Origin: Pseudomonadota bacterium
GTDB lineage: Bacteria; SAR324; XYD2-FULL-50-16; JAHJRI01
Assembly: GCA_022360105.1 (NCBI GenBank)
Contig: JAKSDL010000839.1
Coordinates: 1-22,067 of the forward strand
Length of the DNA: 22,067 nt
Direction: 5' to 3'
A program made the translations under genes and the position numbers. The notes under the pieces are model-generated. The model was given only the letters and a program-made list of their open reading frames with translations. It was not told the DNA's origin and searched no databases. How positions within the stretch are numbered: the stretch's first letter is position 1; each line of letters starts with the position of its first letter. Below, piece after piece: positions 5,839 to 15,496 of the stretch.

Positions 5839-8800
5839 CTATATTTTTCGATACAATGTCACTTTTTTATGCTCGACCAAAACCTCGAATGAGGTTTTCA
5901 GAGCATCAATATAAGGGCTTTTGGCGGCATATTGCTGATTAATGGTTTCAATGACAATTTGCTTCAGAGGCATGAATTGTCTGTACAATAAATGCTTGAG
6001 CGGCGCCAGGAATTCCTGAATGTGACTGTTATCAGGCTCAATGTCAATAGTGAGAGCCTTGCCGTTTCGTTCGGAAATCAGAACCAGGTGAGTTCCTTGA
6101 AAGACCAGATGAGTGCTGCTGAGCCGCCTGGGCAGATAGGCTTTCAGTTGGTCAACGGGCAATCCGCAAACAGAAGCCGGGTCCGCGGCATTCATCCAAT
6201 AGATGTTATCCTCCGGTAGACTGCCTTGTAGAATTCGAAAGGCCTGGTGAGAGATGAATTGGGGCCCCGGTATATGTTCGAAAAAATATCCGGAGAGGAC
6301 TTCTCCTGCTAGTTCCATGAGTCGCAATGATCTGAATAGAGCTTTCCAGTTTAGTTCCGGAAGCTCTTTCAACAATAATTCTCTGAACAAAATACCGTAT
6401 CGATCCAGTAACAACCGAACCCTGTCTTTGTTTAACTCTGCCTGCTCCAGTAAATCTTCCGTCGCTTCAACTTCCGGTAACAGAAACCAGTTTCCGGCAT
6501 AGGGAATACTGCCTTTCCATTTGGCAAAACCGCTTCTTCCTGACGAACGACGCCCTCTTCTCTTTTGTTTGTATTCAGTTTCTATGGTTAGGTTAAAATG
6601 GAATTTATTTTCGATTCCTTTTCTCAGGGAAGCAAAGCTGTCATTTGTCAACTCACCTTTCCAAACCTCCTGCCAGATGGATTCTGAAAGATCTCCCGCA
6701 CTTTTACCGGTTAGCTGTTGCAGTGAAGTAAAATTGTAGCGACCGTCTTTATCGGACAAACATTGTTTTACGGTAGCTGCCTCGGAATCTTCCCGGTTAT
6801 CTTCATCGTTTTTATTTTCACGTAAGGTTGACTTCAAAAGATCCAATTCCTGCAGAAAACAAAAGGCGGTTTTTTGCTTGTCGGTGCCTACCCAACTCAA
6901 TTCACCTTCCTGCATGATGGTATCCAATTGAGATAGCTGATAGCTTTGCATTCTGGCGGGGAATATTTCTGATTCCCAGGACTCGGCAGGCTGGGAAAGA
7001 CAAACAAGCTGCTCGATTCGCTGAAACAAGCCCTCCACATCATTGGAGACCCTGGTTAATCCCTGCAGATGGGCAATAAATAAAGGCAAATAGTTTATGG
7101 GAAGCGCTTTAAATGCCGGCTTGGATTTAGCACGGTTTAATCGCAGCAGGGATTCAAAATTTTCTGCATCGCAAATCAGGAACTGACTGTCTTCAAGAAC
7201 CAGTTCTCCGGAGATGATGGTTTGTGCCTGCTGAAGGTCTTCAAGTACGGTATTCAATGTCACAGAACTGATTCCCAGGGAGTTGGAAATAGACTCCGGA
7301 GATTTGGGGCCATAAAACTGAATCCACTCACTAATCAAGGATACTCCCAACTCCTCATCCATACTTGCTTCCAAAGGCTGATCCAAAACGTTTCCTGCCA
7401 GGTCGGCTATCGTAAGATTTTTTTGGTCAGCATATAACCCTGTCAAAATTCTAGGCAAGGTTTCCAAGGCGGCTATGAGCAAGGTGTCTGACTTTTCGAT
7501 TCGAATGGTTACCAATTTGGAGTCAGCATCCGGAATGATTTCGCCTTCGTTGTCCCTATCAATGGCTGCTTGCAATTGCTTCCACTCGGAAACAGGAATC
7601 AGGATTCTTTCTTTAACCCAATCCACGAGATCCCTGCCGGACTGTGGAGCATAACCTGTGAACAATCGCTGTCGCTTTTCTTCGAAGAGAGACACAATGT
7701 TTTGGGGTACTTGGGGACGCAATTCAGGATTAAATACCACATCCTGAAGCAAGTTGTTTCTAAGTGCTGATGTGGTTGATGCCGGTTGATCCAGCTGATA
7801 CATATATTTGTCAACCTGGTTCCAGGTTAATCCCGATGCAAAAGGACTGGGTCGACTTGTATAGGCAATGCTCCAGGTGATTTCACCTGCCTCCAGTTCT
7901 TCCAATACCTGTTTAAGGCCGTCCAGATCAAACTCATCCTGCAAACACGTACGCCAGGTCTCCAGCAGAATAGGGAAATCATCGTATTTTAAAATGCCTT
8001 CCAACAGTTTTTGAGAACGCAAGCGGTTCATCCACAAAGGCATCCGCTGATTGATTTTGTTTTTGATAATCAGTAGCGCCCGGCCTGCACATTCTCTGAA
8101 TCGGGCTCCAAAAAAACCGGAGCCTTCCAGGCGCATTCGTAAAAACTCCTCAACAGTATCTGCTTTTACCAGGGTCAATATTTCCTCAGGCTTGATGGGG
8201 TGAGCCAGCTGTAAAACAACACAATCATTCCCGGGAAAGATCTCCAGCCTCTCACCAAATCGCTGCTCCCAGGCTGCATCCAGCGCCATGGAAAAAGGCC
8301 TGTTTAACTGACCACCCCAAAGAGTATGAATAACCAGTTGTGATCCCGGGGCTCCATCCGGACCGGACTTCACATATTCCAGCAGCAGATGATGCCTGTG
8401 GGGCAATTCAGATTCCGTGTCATCTTTCTGTTTGTTAAGAAAATCAATCAATTCCCTGATGGCAGACGGGCTCATATGGAACCGGGTTCCCAACTCGGCT
8501 CTGAACTCCGGCTCATTCAGGCGATCGTTAGCATTTTCCAGAAAATCGGAAATACGTTTGGAAAAATGAAAATCCCTTCCAAAATCTTCACCCTTCCAAA
8601 ATGGGGTGTTCATAATGGGGCTTCCGGCGGGTGCTGCAAACACATCGTTGTGGGTGATTTTCTGGATTCGCCAGTTTTGAGTTCCAATAGTAGCAACCTG
8701 GCCAAGTCGGGCTTCCCAGACATACTCCTCATCGAGTTCTCCGATTCTGGCCCCGGTTTCATGATGTCGCAGTTGGAAGTAGCCTCGATCCGGAATGGTG

Positions 8801-10302
8801 CCCCCGGACATATAAACCGCCATCAACGATCCTTTTTTTCCGGAAACCGTATTATCCAGGCGGTCAATGGAAATTCTCGGCTTGAGTTCGCGAATGCGGC
8901 TATCAGCATATCTGCCGGCCAGCATATTCAAAACCAGGTCAAACTGTTCCCGTGAGAGTTGGCGATAAGGATAGCTGGTTTTAATCCATCCGAATAACTC
9001 ATCCAGGTCCCAGGTTTCGACGCAGACCATGGAAACCAGAATTTGCGCCAGAACATCCAGCGGGCCCTGGATAGGTTCGATGGCCTCAATGTCTTGCTTG
9101 TCAATTGCTTCGGCCAGCACGGCTGCGCTGATAAAATCCTGGGCATGGCTGGGAAAGATGGTTCCTTTACTAACTTCACCGACTCGATGTCCGGCCCGAC
9201 CAATTCGTTGAATGGCAGATGATACCGAAGGCGGTGACTCAATCAGCACCACTTCATCCAGATCGCCGATATCGATTCCCATTTCCAGGGAGCTGGTGGC
9301 AACGATTGCCTTGAGATCACCATTTTTCAGCTTTTGCTCGACATCTTCACGAATCTCCCTGGAAAGTGACCCATGGTGGGCATAGGCAACGACCTGGTTG
9401 GATAGGTTATTTATTTTATAGGTGAGTTTTTCACTCAATTTTCTGCTATTGGTAAACAACAAGGTGGAGCGGTTATTTACCACAATGTCCCTGAACTCCT
9501 CTGCCAGTATATTCCAGACAGGATCTTCGATATCCTTGTTGATCTCCGCATCAGGAAAGCGGACATCGATTCTGTATTCCTTATTGATATCCGATTGCAC
9601 AATTTCAACCGGTCGGGCTTCAAATTCAGGATGATCAGCAGCCCCTTTCAGTTTGAATCCACCAACAAATTCAGCGACCTTTTCCAAGGGTTTGACCGTG
9701 GCAGACAACGCAATACGCTGAAAATCGCCTGATAACCTCACCAGACGGTCTACTGCTGTCATCAAATGCACGCCTCTTTTTTCACCAACCACAGCATGAA
9801 TTTCATCCAGAATCACGGTTGAAAGATCGGTTAAGACCTCTCTGCCGGATTTTGAGCTCAGCAGTAGATTCAGGCTTTCCGGTGTTGTGATCAGGATTTC
9901 CGGAGGGTGTCGAAGCATTCTCCGGCGGTCGGACTGGGGCGTATCACCGCTTCTTGTAAATACCTTAATGACTGGGAACGGTTCTCCGGCTGTTTTGAAG
10001 ACCTCTTCAATCTCGGCAAGAGGCTGGTTGAGGTTACGGCGAATGTCATTGTTTAAGGCTTTAAGCGGGGAAACATAGAGTACACTGGTCCGTTCGCTTG
10101 CCCAATTGCCTGTCACCAATTGATTGATAGCCCAAAGAAAGGCTGTGAGCGTTTTTCCACTGCCGGTTGGAGCTGTTATCAATACATGTCGTTCGGTTGA
10201 AATCAAAGGCCAGGATTTTTCCTGGATATCGGTAGGGTGATGATATTGTTTGTTAAACCAATCCCGAATAAGAGGGTGAAACGGTGCAAGTGCTTGTGGC
10301 AT
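5839..10302 (-). CDS. lhr: Lhr-type ATP-dependent helicase
   Basis: This 1487-residue protein has the length of full bacterial Lhr (about 1500), a 3'-5' DNA/RNA helicase linked to DNA repair. Domains in order: RecA1 with a Q-motif glutamine (Q27), Walker A APTGSGKT (44-51), DEIH (166-169) and SAT (200-202); RecA2 with HHGSLS, ATSSLEMGIDIG and QRIGRAGH (near 370); then the winged-helix and beta-barrel Lhr core (through about 850) and the large C-terminal extension ending in IETINQQYAAKSP...LYRKI. All helicase motifs are intact. There is only a weak ribosome site before the ATG. It follows the LIM/DA1-like gene by 94 bp on the same strand and runs into the methyltransferase gene with a 9-bp gap, so the three probably form one transcript. 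The role is likely genome maintenance; the link with its two neighbours is unexplained. Confidence 0.96.
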   Translation of the reverse strand: MPQALAPFHPLIRDWFNKQYHHPTDIQEKSWPLISTERHVLITAPTGSGKTLTAFLWAINQLVTGNWASERTSVLYVSPLKALNNDIRRNLNQPLAEIEEVFKTAGEPFPVIKVFTRSGDTPQSDRRRMLRHPPEILITTPESLNLLLSSKSGREVLTDLSTVILDEIHAVVGEKRGVHLMTAVDRLVRLSGDFQRIALSATVKPLEKVAEFVGGFKLKGAADHPEFEARPVEIVQSDINKEYRIDVRFPDAEINKDIEDPVWNILAEEFRDIVVNNRSTLLFTNSRKLSEKLTYKINNLSNQVVAYAHHGSLSREIREDVEQKLKNGDLKAIVATSSLEMGIDIGDLDEVVLIESPPSVSSAIQRIGRAGHRVGEVSKGTIFPSHAQDFISAAVLAEAIDKQDIEAIEPIQGPLDVLAQILVSMVCVETWDLDELFGWIKTSYPYRQLSREQFDLVLNMLAGRYADSRIRELKPRISIDRLDNTVSGKKGSLMAVYMSGGTIPDRGYFQLRHHETGARIGELDEEYVWEARLGQVATIGTQNWRIQKITHNDVFAAPAGSPIMNTPFWKGEDFGRDFHFSKRISDFLENANDRLNEPEFRAELGTRFHMSPSAIRELIDFLNKQKDDTESELPHRHHLLLEYVKSGPDGAPGSQLVIHTLWGGQLNRPFSMALDAAWEQRFGERLEIFPGNDCVVLQLAHPIKPEEILTLVKADTVEEFLRMRLEGSGFFGARFRECAGRALLIIKNKINQRMPLWMNRLRSQKLLEGILKYDDFPILLETWRTCLQDEFDLDGLKQVLEELEAGEITWSIAYTSRPSPFASGLTWNQVDKYMYQLDQPASTTSALRNNLLQDVVFNPELRPQVPQNIVSLFEEKRQRLFTGYAPQSGRDLVDWVKERILIPVSEWKQLQAAIDRDNEGEIIPDADSKLVTIRIEKSDTLLIAALETLPRILTGLYADQKNLTIADLAGNVLDQPLEASMDEELGVSLISEWIQFYGPKSPESISNSLGISSVTLNTVLEDLQQAQTIISGELVLEDSQFLICDAENFESLLRLNRAKSKPAFKALPINYLPLFIAHLQGLTRVSNDVEGLFQRIEQLVCLSQPAESWESEIFPARMQSYQLSQLDTIMQEGELSWVGTDKQKTAFCFLQELDLLKSTLRENKNDEDNREDSEAATVKQCLSDKDGRYNFTSLQQLTGKSAGDLSESIWQEVWKGELTNDSFASLRKGIENKFHFNLTIETEYKQKRRGRRSSGRSGFAKWKGSIPYAGNWFLLPEVEATEDLLEQAELNKDRVRLLLDRYGILFRELLLKELPELNWKALFRSLRLMELAGEVLSGYFFEHIPGPQFISHQAFRILQGSLPEDNIYWMNAADPASVCGLPVDQLKAYLPRRLSSTHLVFQGTHLVLISERNGKALTIDIEPDNSHIQEFLAPLKHLLYRQFMPLKQIVIETINQQYAAKSPYIDALKTSFEVLVEHKKVTLYRKI

Positions 10303-10396
10303 GGGCGGTCTTTTTAAAATCTTTAACTTCGCAGTAAAAATCTCTTCATAAAAGGCTGAATGGTTAATCTGATTAGGTTTTCCGTTCAGGCACTAG

Positions 10397-11341
10397 TTAA
10401 AGGTATTTTTTTGCGTATTGGCTGATATTGGTTTGGGCGAATTCTACAATCTCGGTTGGCGATCTGAATTCGGACATGGCAAGGAATTTTTGGAAATTCC
10501 CCGGCAAACTCGACTCAGGCCAACGGGCTATGGTCTTCATAGGTTTTTCGTATTTGAGGGTTTTTGCCGTGTTGTAGGCTACCCAGTGACACCAACCCCT
10601 GGCAAGTTCCAGAAACGGGGAATTACCACGTAAATGAAACAGGTTATATTTTTTACAGATATCGGCAGCGATCATTTGACCCGCCAGGTAGGGCATGAAC
10701 CATTGTCGGGGTATGCTGGGAATAACGTAGTAAATTCCCTTGAGGTAATAAACAGGATAACAGTATCTCACCAGTTCATCAAAAAAAGTGATGATCACCG
10801 TGTCGGGGTCGTCCTGTTGCATGCCCACAACGAGTTTCCAATTGACCCAGAGGATATGGGGATTCGGATTTACCTCGTGTCCGAATTTACCCACAAAAGA
10901 TTGCAGCGGTTTTATCATCGATTTCAAGTCGCTGTCTTTATTCAGGTTTTTATCAACGCAAAACTCACAGATTCCTCCCTGGCCATCGATGACTTGAACA
11001 ACATGGGGAAATCGACAACTGAAACACCTGATTTTGGCATCTTTAAAACAGCTTTGACAGACCACCTTTCCATGGTCTGCGTAATGAGAGGCATTGGACC
11101 AGATTTTACCCTGGCACAGGTAGCAAGTCATCCCCTCTTCTTTTGCAAATCCTTCGTAGCAAAACTCGCAGACATTTCCGAAACCGTCCACCCGTTTCAA
11201 GGAATTGGAAGGAAATTTACATTTCTGGCAGCGTTGGGCATTGCGGAAACAGGAAATACAGACCTTTTGCCCATGATCTTCATAAAACGATGTTCCGCCC
11301 TGAATACCGTTTCCGCACAGGTAACACAAATCTTGTGACAT
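10397..11341 (-). CDS. Two-LIM DA1-like protein with a degenerate metallopeptidase site
   Basis: This is a 314-residue protein. Two tandem LIM-type zinc-finger units occupy 6-61 and 73-128, each with four CxxC pairs (C6/C9, C28/C31, C38/C41, C58/C61; C73/C76, C95/C98, C106/C109, C125/C128) and near-identical spacing, so the unit was duplicated. The C-terminal half aligns by eye with the DA1-like peptidase domain: IYYVIPSIPRQW then YLAGQMIAAD matches the V-x-x-G-L-P-R...A-H-E-M-M-H-A-W region, and LARGWCHWVAY matches E-E-G-I-C-Q-x-x-A. The HExxH zinc motif is replaced by GQMIA (221-225) and the downstream Glu-Glu by Ala-Arg, so catalysis is not expected. I start at ATG 11341; a TTG four codons earlier is possible. 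No strong ribosome site. It lies upstream of lhr on the same strand. The role is probably scaffold or binding, by inference. Confidence 0.75.
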   Translation of the reverse strand: MSQDLCYLCGNGIQGGTSFYEDHGQKVCISCFRNAQRCQKCKFPSNSLKRVDGFGNVCEFCYEGFAKEEGMTCYLCQGKIWSNASHYADHGKVVCQSCFKDAKIRCFSCRFPHVVQVIDGQGGICEFCVDKNLNKDSDLKSMIKPLQSFVGKFGHEVNPNPHILWVNWKLVVGMQQDDPDTVIITFFDELVRYCYPVYYLKGIYYVIPSIPRQWFMPYLAGQMIAADICKKYNLFHLRGNSPFLELARGWCHWVAYNTAKTLKYEKPMKTIARWPESSLPGNFQKFLAMSEFRSPTEIVEFAQTNISQYAKKYL

Positions 11342-11484
11342 GCGATTTACCAAAGAAGTTGATGGTTACACGGTTGCAAACAATCTTACACTTCAGAATA
11401 CAGAATTCAGCAAGAGCTATCCAGATGAAAATTAGATTGAGATCCGTGAAATCATCAAATTAAGAGGCAATAAGGCTTGTATTT

Positions 11485-11513
11485 GATAAAACAAAAAGAT
11501 TTTCTGTTTTATC
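11485..11513. repeat. Stem-loop joined to the tandem array
   Basis: A perfect 9-bp inverted repeat (GATAAAACA 11485-11493 / TGTTTTATC 11505-11513) with an 11-nt loop. Its right arm runs directly into the first ATCGGTT unit, so the two structures share bases. Confidence 0.5.
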
Positions 11514-11549
11514 GGTTATCGGTTATCGGTTATCGGTTATCGGTTATCG
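11511..11549. repeat. Tandem 7-bp repeat (ATCGGTT)5
   Basis: Five exact head-to-tail copies of ATCGGTT (11511-11545) plus a partial ATCG. There are no spacers between units, so this is a microsatellite-like array and not a CRISPR. Copy number is likely to vary between strains. Confidence 0.95.
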
Positions 11550-11562
11550 TTAATTAATAAAG

Positions 11563-11590
11563 CTTTGTGCCCTTCGTGTCTTCGTGGTGA
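11563..11590 (-). repeat. Degenerate CACGAAG-type interspersed repeat
   Basis: On the minus strand the segment reads as successive variants of CACGAAG (ACCACGAAG, ACACGAAGG, GCACAAAG). From memory, similar CCACGAAGACACGAAGG stretches are common in spacers of several environmental bacterial lineages; this recollection needs a database check. No coding sense is apparent. Confidence 0.45.
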
Positions 11591-11648
11591 AAACAGACAA
11601 GCGGGAATCATGCTGAACAGATACTTCTACTTTTTATACTGGAATACA

Positions 11649-11671
11649 GGATGGGTAACTCTGTTACCCAT
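11649..11671 (+). repeat. Palindromic element, copy A
   Basis: A perfect 9-bp hairpin, ATGGGTAAC (11651-11659), loop TCT, GTTACCCAT (11663-11671), preceded by AGG when read 5' to 3'. It is the same element as 11709-11733 in the opposite orientation, differing by one loop base. Confidence 0.8.
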
Positions 11672-11708
11672 TAACCGGATGTAAACGACTTTTAATTATA
11701 TTCCTCCC

Positions 11709-11733
11709 GATGGGTAACAAGTTACCCATCCTA
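11709..11733 (-). repeat. Palindromic element, copy B (inverted)
   Basis: A perfect 10-bp hairpin, GATGGGTAAC (11709-11718), loop AA, GTTACCCATC (11721-11730), followed by CTA. Read on the minus strand it begins AGGATGGGTAAC like copy A, so the pair is head to head with a 37-bp spacer, a layout resembling REP doublets. Confidence 0.8.
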
Positions 11734-11841
11734 GGGTTCAGCTTAATCCAAACGGTCTATCCGAAAACAATTTAGCGCTTACGGAGTAAACCCGGAATGA
11801 TCCAGGGATGCCGGTCCACATATCATCTTCTACTTGATCAG

Positions 11842-11870
11842 TTGCTTGAAATTCTGCCTTGATGTAAAAT
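11842..11870 (+). promoter_or_regulatory. Candidate promoter for the ccm operon
   Basis: TTGCTT (11842-11847) and TAAAAT (11865-11870) are separated by 17 bp, giving a start site near 11877, about 80 nt before the first ATG of the operon. Match by eye to the sigma-70 pattern only. Confidence 0.3.
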
Positions 11871-11959
11871 TAGCGTTGAATTCCTTTCAGTGATTTTATC
11901 TGCATTGGTTCCCCGGGTTAATTCCCTGTTATTTGAACGGAAATATTTTCAGGACGTTT

Positions 11960-12274
11960 ATGCAGTTCTACGATTTCTTCATATTTTTGCTGAAAGCATC
12001 GTTTATAGTGATTGTTGTTTTAAGTCTGGTTTTTGGTGTGATTTGGCCGTTGATGCATAATCTTAAAAGTCAATCACGCTCGAGGAGCATTGAAAGCCCC
12101 GTCAGATACAGGAGACCATCACGGCCTCTGTTTTACGATGACGAGGAAGAGATAGAGATACCGACTGCGGGAGAAAATCAAGTGGCCGATAACAGAGACA
12201 TTGTTAAAATGGCTTTGGAAGACCCAAATAAAACAGCCCTTCTCATACGAAACTGGATTCAGGAAAAGAAGTAG
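11960..12274 (+). CDS. Single-pass membrane protein resembling the C-terminal end of flagellar FliF
   Basis: This is a 104-residue protein of unassigned function. One transmembrane helix (about 8-32) ends in VIWPLMHNL. A basic then acidic linker follows (SRSRS..., DDEEEIEIP at 60-68), and the last 26 residues read DIVKMALEDPNKTALLIRNW before IQEKK. In FliF, the flagellar MS-ring protein, the last transmembrane helix ends in a similar R-P-L-x-x-x-L, then comes an acidic linker, and the FliG-binding tail reads like A-x-x-[DN]-P-x-x-x-A-x-x-[IL]-R-x-W-[IL]. The whole layout fits, but the periplasmic ring domains are absent. I start at ATG 11960, with AGGA 5 nt upstream. It lies 95 bp upstream of ccmD and is probably co-transcribed with the ccm genes. 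A coincidental match over a short tail remains possible. Confidence 0.65.
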   Translation: MQFYDFFIFLLKASFIVIVVLSLVFGVIWPLMHNLKSQSRSRSIESPVRYRRPSRPLFYDDEEEIEIPTAGENQVADNRDIVKMALEDPNKTALLIRNWIQEKK

Positions 12275-12369
12275 ATGTCTATTGTATTTACCGGGGTTTT
12301 CATTTAGATTCTTATCTTGAGTTGATCAATGCACGTTTAACCCGATCTTTTAATTCCCATCAAACAATC

Positions 12370-12525
12370 ATGCCTGCAAACACCGAATATCTATTGGCAG
12401 CATACGGTATTGTAATCGCTGTAGTTCTGGTTTACGGCGTCGGACTGATGCTGAGATTGAAATCCACTGCTTCAAAACTTAAAAATCTGCAGAAATTGAA
12501 TGAATATGAAAAAACAGAATCTTAA
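12370..12525 (+). CDS. ccmD: Haem exporter protein CcmD
   Basis: A 51-residue protein with one transmembrane helix (about 7-27: YLLAAYGIVIAVVLVYGVGL) and a basic cytosolic tail, the size and shape of CcmD, which in System I holds the CcmABC haem-export complex and releases holo-CcmE. Sequence conservation in CcmD is low, so the call rests mainly on size, topology and position: its end overlaps ccmE by 26 nt. I start at ATG 12370; an extension to TTG 12322 is not family-like. No clear ribosome site. Confidence 0.75.
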   Translation: MPANTEYLLAAYGIVIAVVLVYGVGLMLRLKSTASKLKNLQKLNEYEKTES

Positions 12526-12943
12526 GTTTATCATAGGAGGAGTACTGATCATTGGTATTGCTACCTGGATCTTCGGATCGATAAGCTCACAAAACCTCAC
12601 CTACTATTATACACCCGGCGAAGTCAGCAATAACTACGATTCTATAAAAGATGAAACGATTCGAGTCATGGGCATGGTCAAAGCCGGTTCTTTGAATTGG
12701 GTTCCGCGGCAGACCAAGCTTGAATTTCAAATAACCGATGAAGAGCAGTATGTATTGCAGGTTGAGTATACCGGCGCCAAACCTGATATGTTTCGTGAAG
12801 GCCAGGGGGCGGTTGTTGAAGGAAAACTCACGGCCCCGGGACAATTTCAAGCGGAAACTCTTCTCGTCAAACACAGCGAAGAATACAAAGTGGACGATCA
12901 TACCGGCAAAAAAGAAGACTATTACAAATCACTGCAGCAGTAG
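12500..12943 (+). CDS. ccmE: Cytochrome c maturation haem chaperone CcmE
   Basis: At 147 residues this is the usual CcmE length. An N-terminal signal anchor (about 8-28) is followed by a periplasmic OB-fold, including YYTPGEV, IRVMGMVKAGS, LEFQITD and VVEGKL. The covalent haem-binding histidine is His125 in LLVKHSEEY, with Tyr129 as the expected axial ligand, matching the LAKHDENY signature. The C-terminal tail is hydrophilic. CcmE receives haem from CcmC/CcmD and hands it to CcmF/CcmH. The start at 12500 overlaps ccmD; an alternative ATG lies at 12506. Confidence 0.95.
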   Translation: MNMKKQNLKFIIGGVLIIGIATWIFGSISSQNLTYYYTPGEVSNNYDSIKDETIRVMGMVKAGSLNWVPRQTKLEFQITDEEQYVLQVEYTGAKPDMFREGQGAVVEGKLTAPGQFQAETLLVKHSEEYKVDDHTGKKEDYYKSLQQ

Positions 12944-12979
12944 CAGGCACTCAATTTTATAACCCTCCCGGACTGATTC

Positions 12980-14941
<1,962 letters not shown>

Positions 14942-14968
14942 TTCCGGTGATGAAAGGAGGATAAAGCG

Positions 14969-15496
14969 ATGTTCAAGAAAGTGATGTTTACGATCGGCTT
15001 GCTCCTCGGTGGGGGAATCCTGGCTGTAATGTTTTATGGTCTTTTTTACGCCAGTAATCCGAAGGAAATTCCATCCGCCCAGATTGGGAAACAGGCTCAG
15101 CCTTTCACTGTAACAACGTTTGATGGTCAACAATTGTCCCTTGCCGATTTTCAAGGCAAACCTGTGGTGCTTAATTTCTGGGCATCATGGTGTGTTGCCT
15201 GTCGGCAGGAAGCTCACTTGCTGGAAGCAGCTCATCAGCGTTATACCCCGCAGGGAATGGTTTTCCTGGGAATAGCCATTAACGATACTCGTGAGGCATC
15301 ATTGGCTTTCATTCGGCGTTATGGAAAGACATATCTTTTGGCGCCGGACGATGAACTGGGCAATGTATCCCTGGACTACGGGGTGACTGCCGTCCCTGAA
15401 ACGTTTTTAATCGACAAAAACGGTATGATCACGGAAAAGGTTTTAGGGGCAATTGATCAAGATACTTTACAAAGGTTTATAGATGCACAGCTATAA
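14969..15496 (+). CDS. ccmG: Thiol-disulfide oxidoreductase CcmG/DsbE (thioredoxin-like)
   Basis: A 175-residue periplasmic thioredoxin-fold protein tethered by an N-terminal hydrophobic helix (about 5-28). The active site is FWASWCVACRQE (CVAC) and the cis-proline loop is GVTAVPETFLID, the G-V-x-x-x-P-E-T-F-[LV]-I-D signature of CcmG/DsbE. It reduces the CXXCH disulfide of apocytochromes before haem attachment. GAAAGGAGG lies about 8 nt before the ATG, the best ribosome site in the operon. Its end overlaps ccmH by 14 nt, so translation is likely coupled. Confidence 0.95.
   Translation: MFKKVMFTIGLLLGGGILAVMFYGLFYASNPKEIPSAQIGKQAQPFTVTTFDGQQLSLADFQGKPVVLNFWASWCVACRQEAHLLEAAHQRYTPQGMVFLGIAINDTREASLAFIRRYGKTYLLAPDDELGNVSLDYGVTAVPETFLIDKNGMITEKVLGAIDQDTLQRFIDAQL

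Larger units (their letters stand above)
11342..11959. other. Repeat-rich intergenic region
   Basis: This 618-bp gap lies between the divergent LIM/DA1 and ccm transcription units. It holds no convincing gene. It contains a 9-bp stem-loop and a 7-bp tandem array (11485-11549), a degenerate ACGAAG-type motif (11563-11590), an inverted pair of palindromes (11649-11733) and a candidate promoter (11842-11870). The rest (11342-11480 and 11735-11840) shows nothing I recognise. Confidence 0.7.

Noticed and set aside
8389..8955. A 188-codon plus-strand open frame inside lhr.
   Set aside because: It is antisense to conserved helicase sequence, with no motif or start signal.
10634..11338. A 234-codon open frame on the plus strand.
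   Set aside because: It lies opposite the two-LIM DA1-like gene, whose regularly spaced CxxC pairs could not arise by chance. Treated as a shadow.
11511..11549. CRISPR-like array.
   Set aside because: The units are 7 bp and abut directly with no spacers, so it is a simple tandem repeat.
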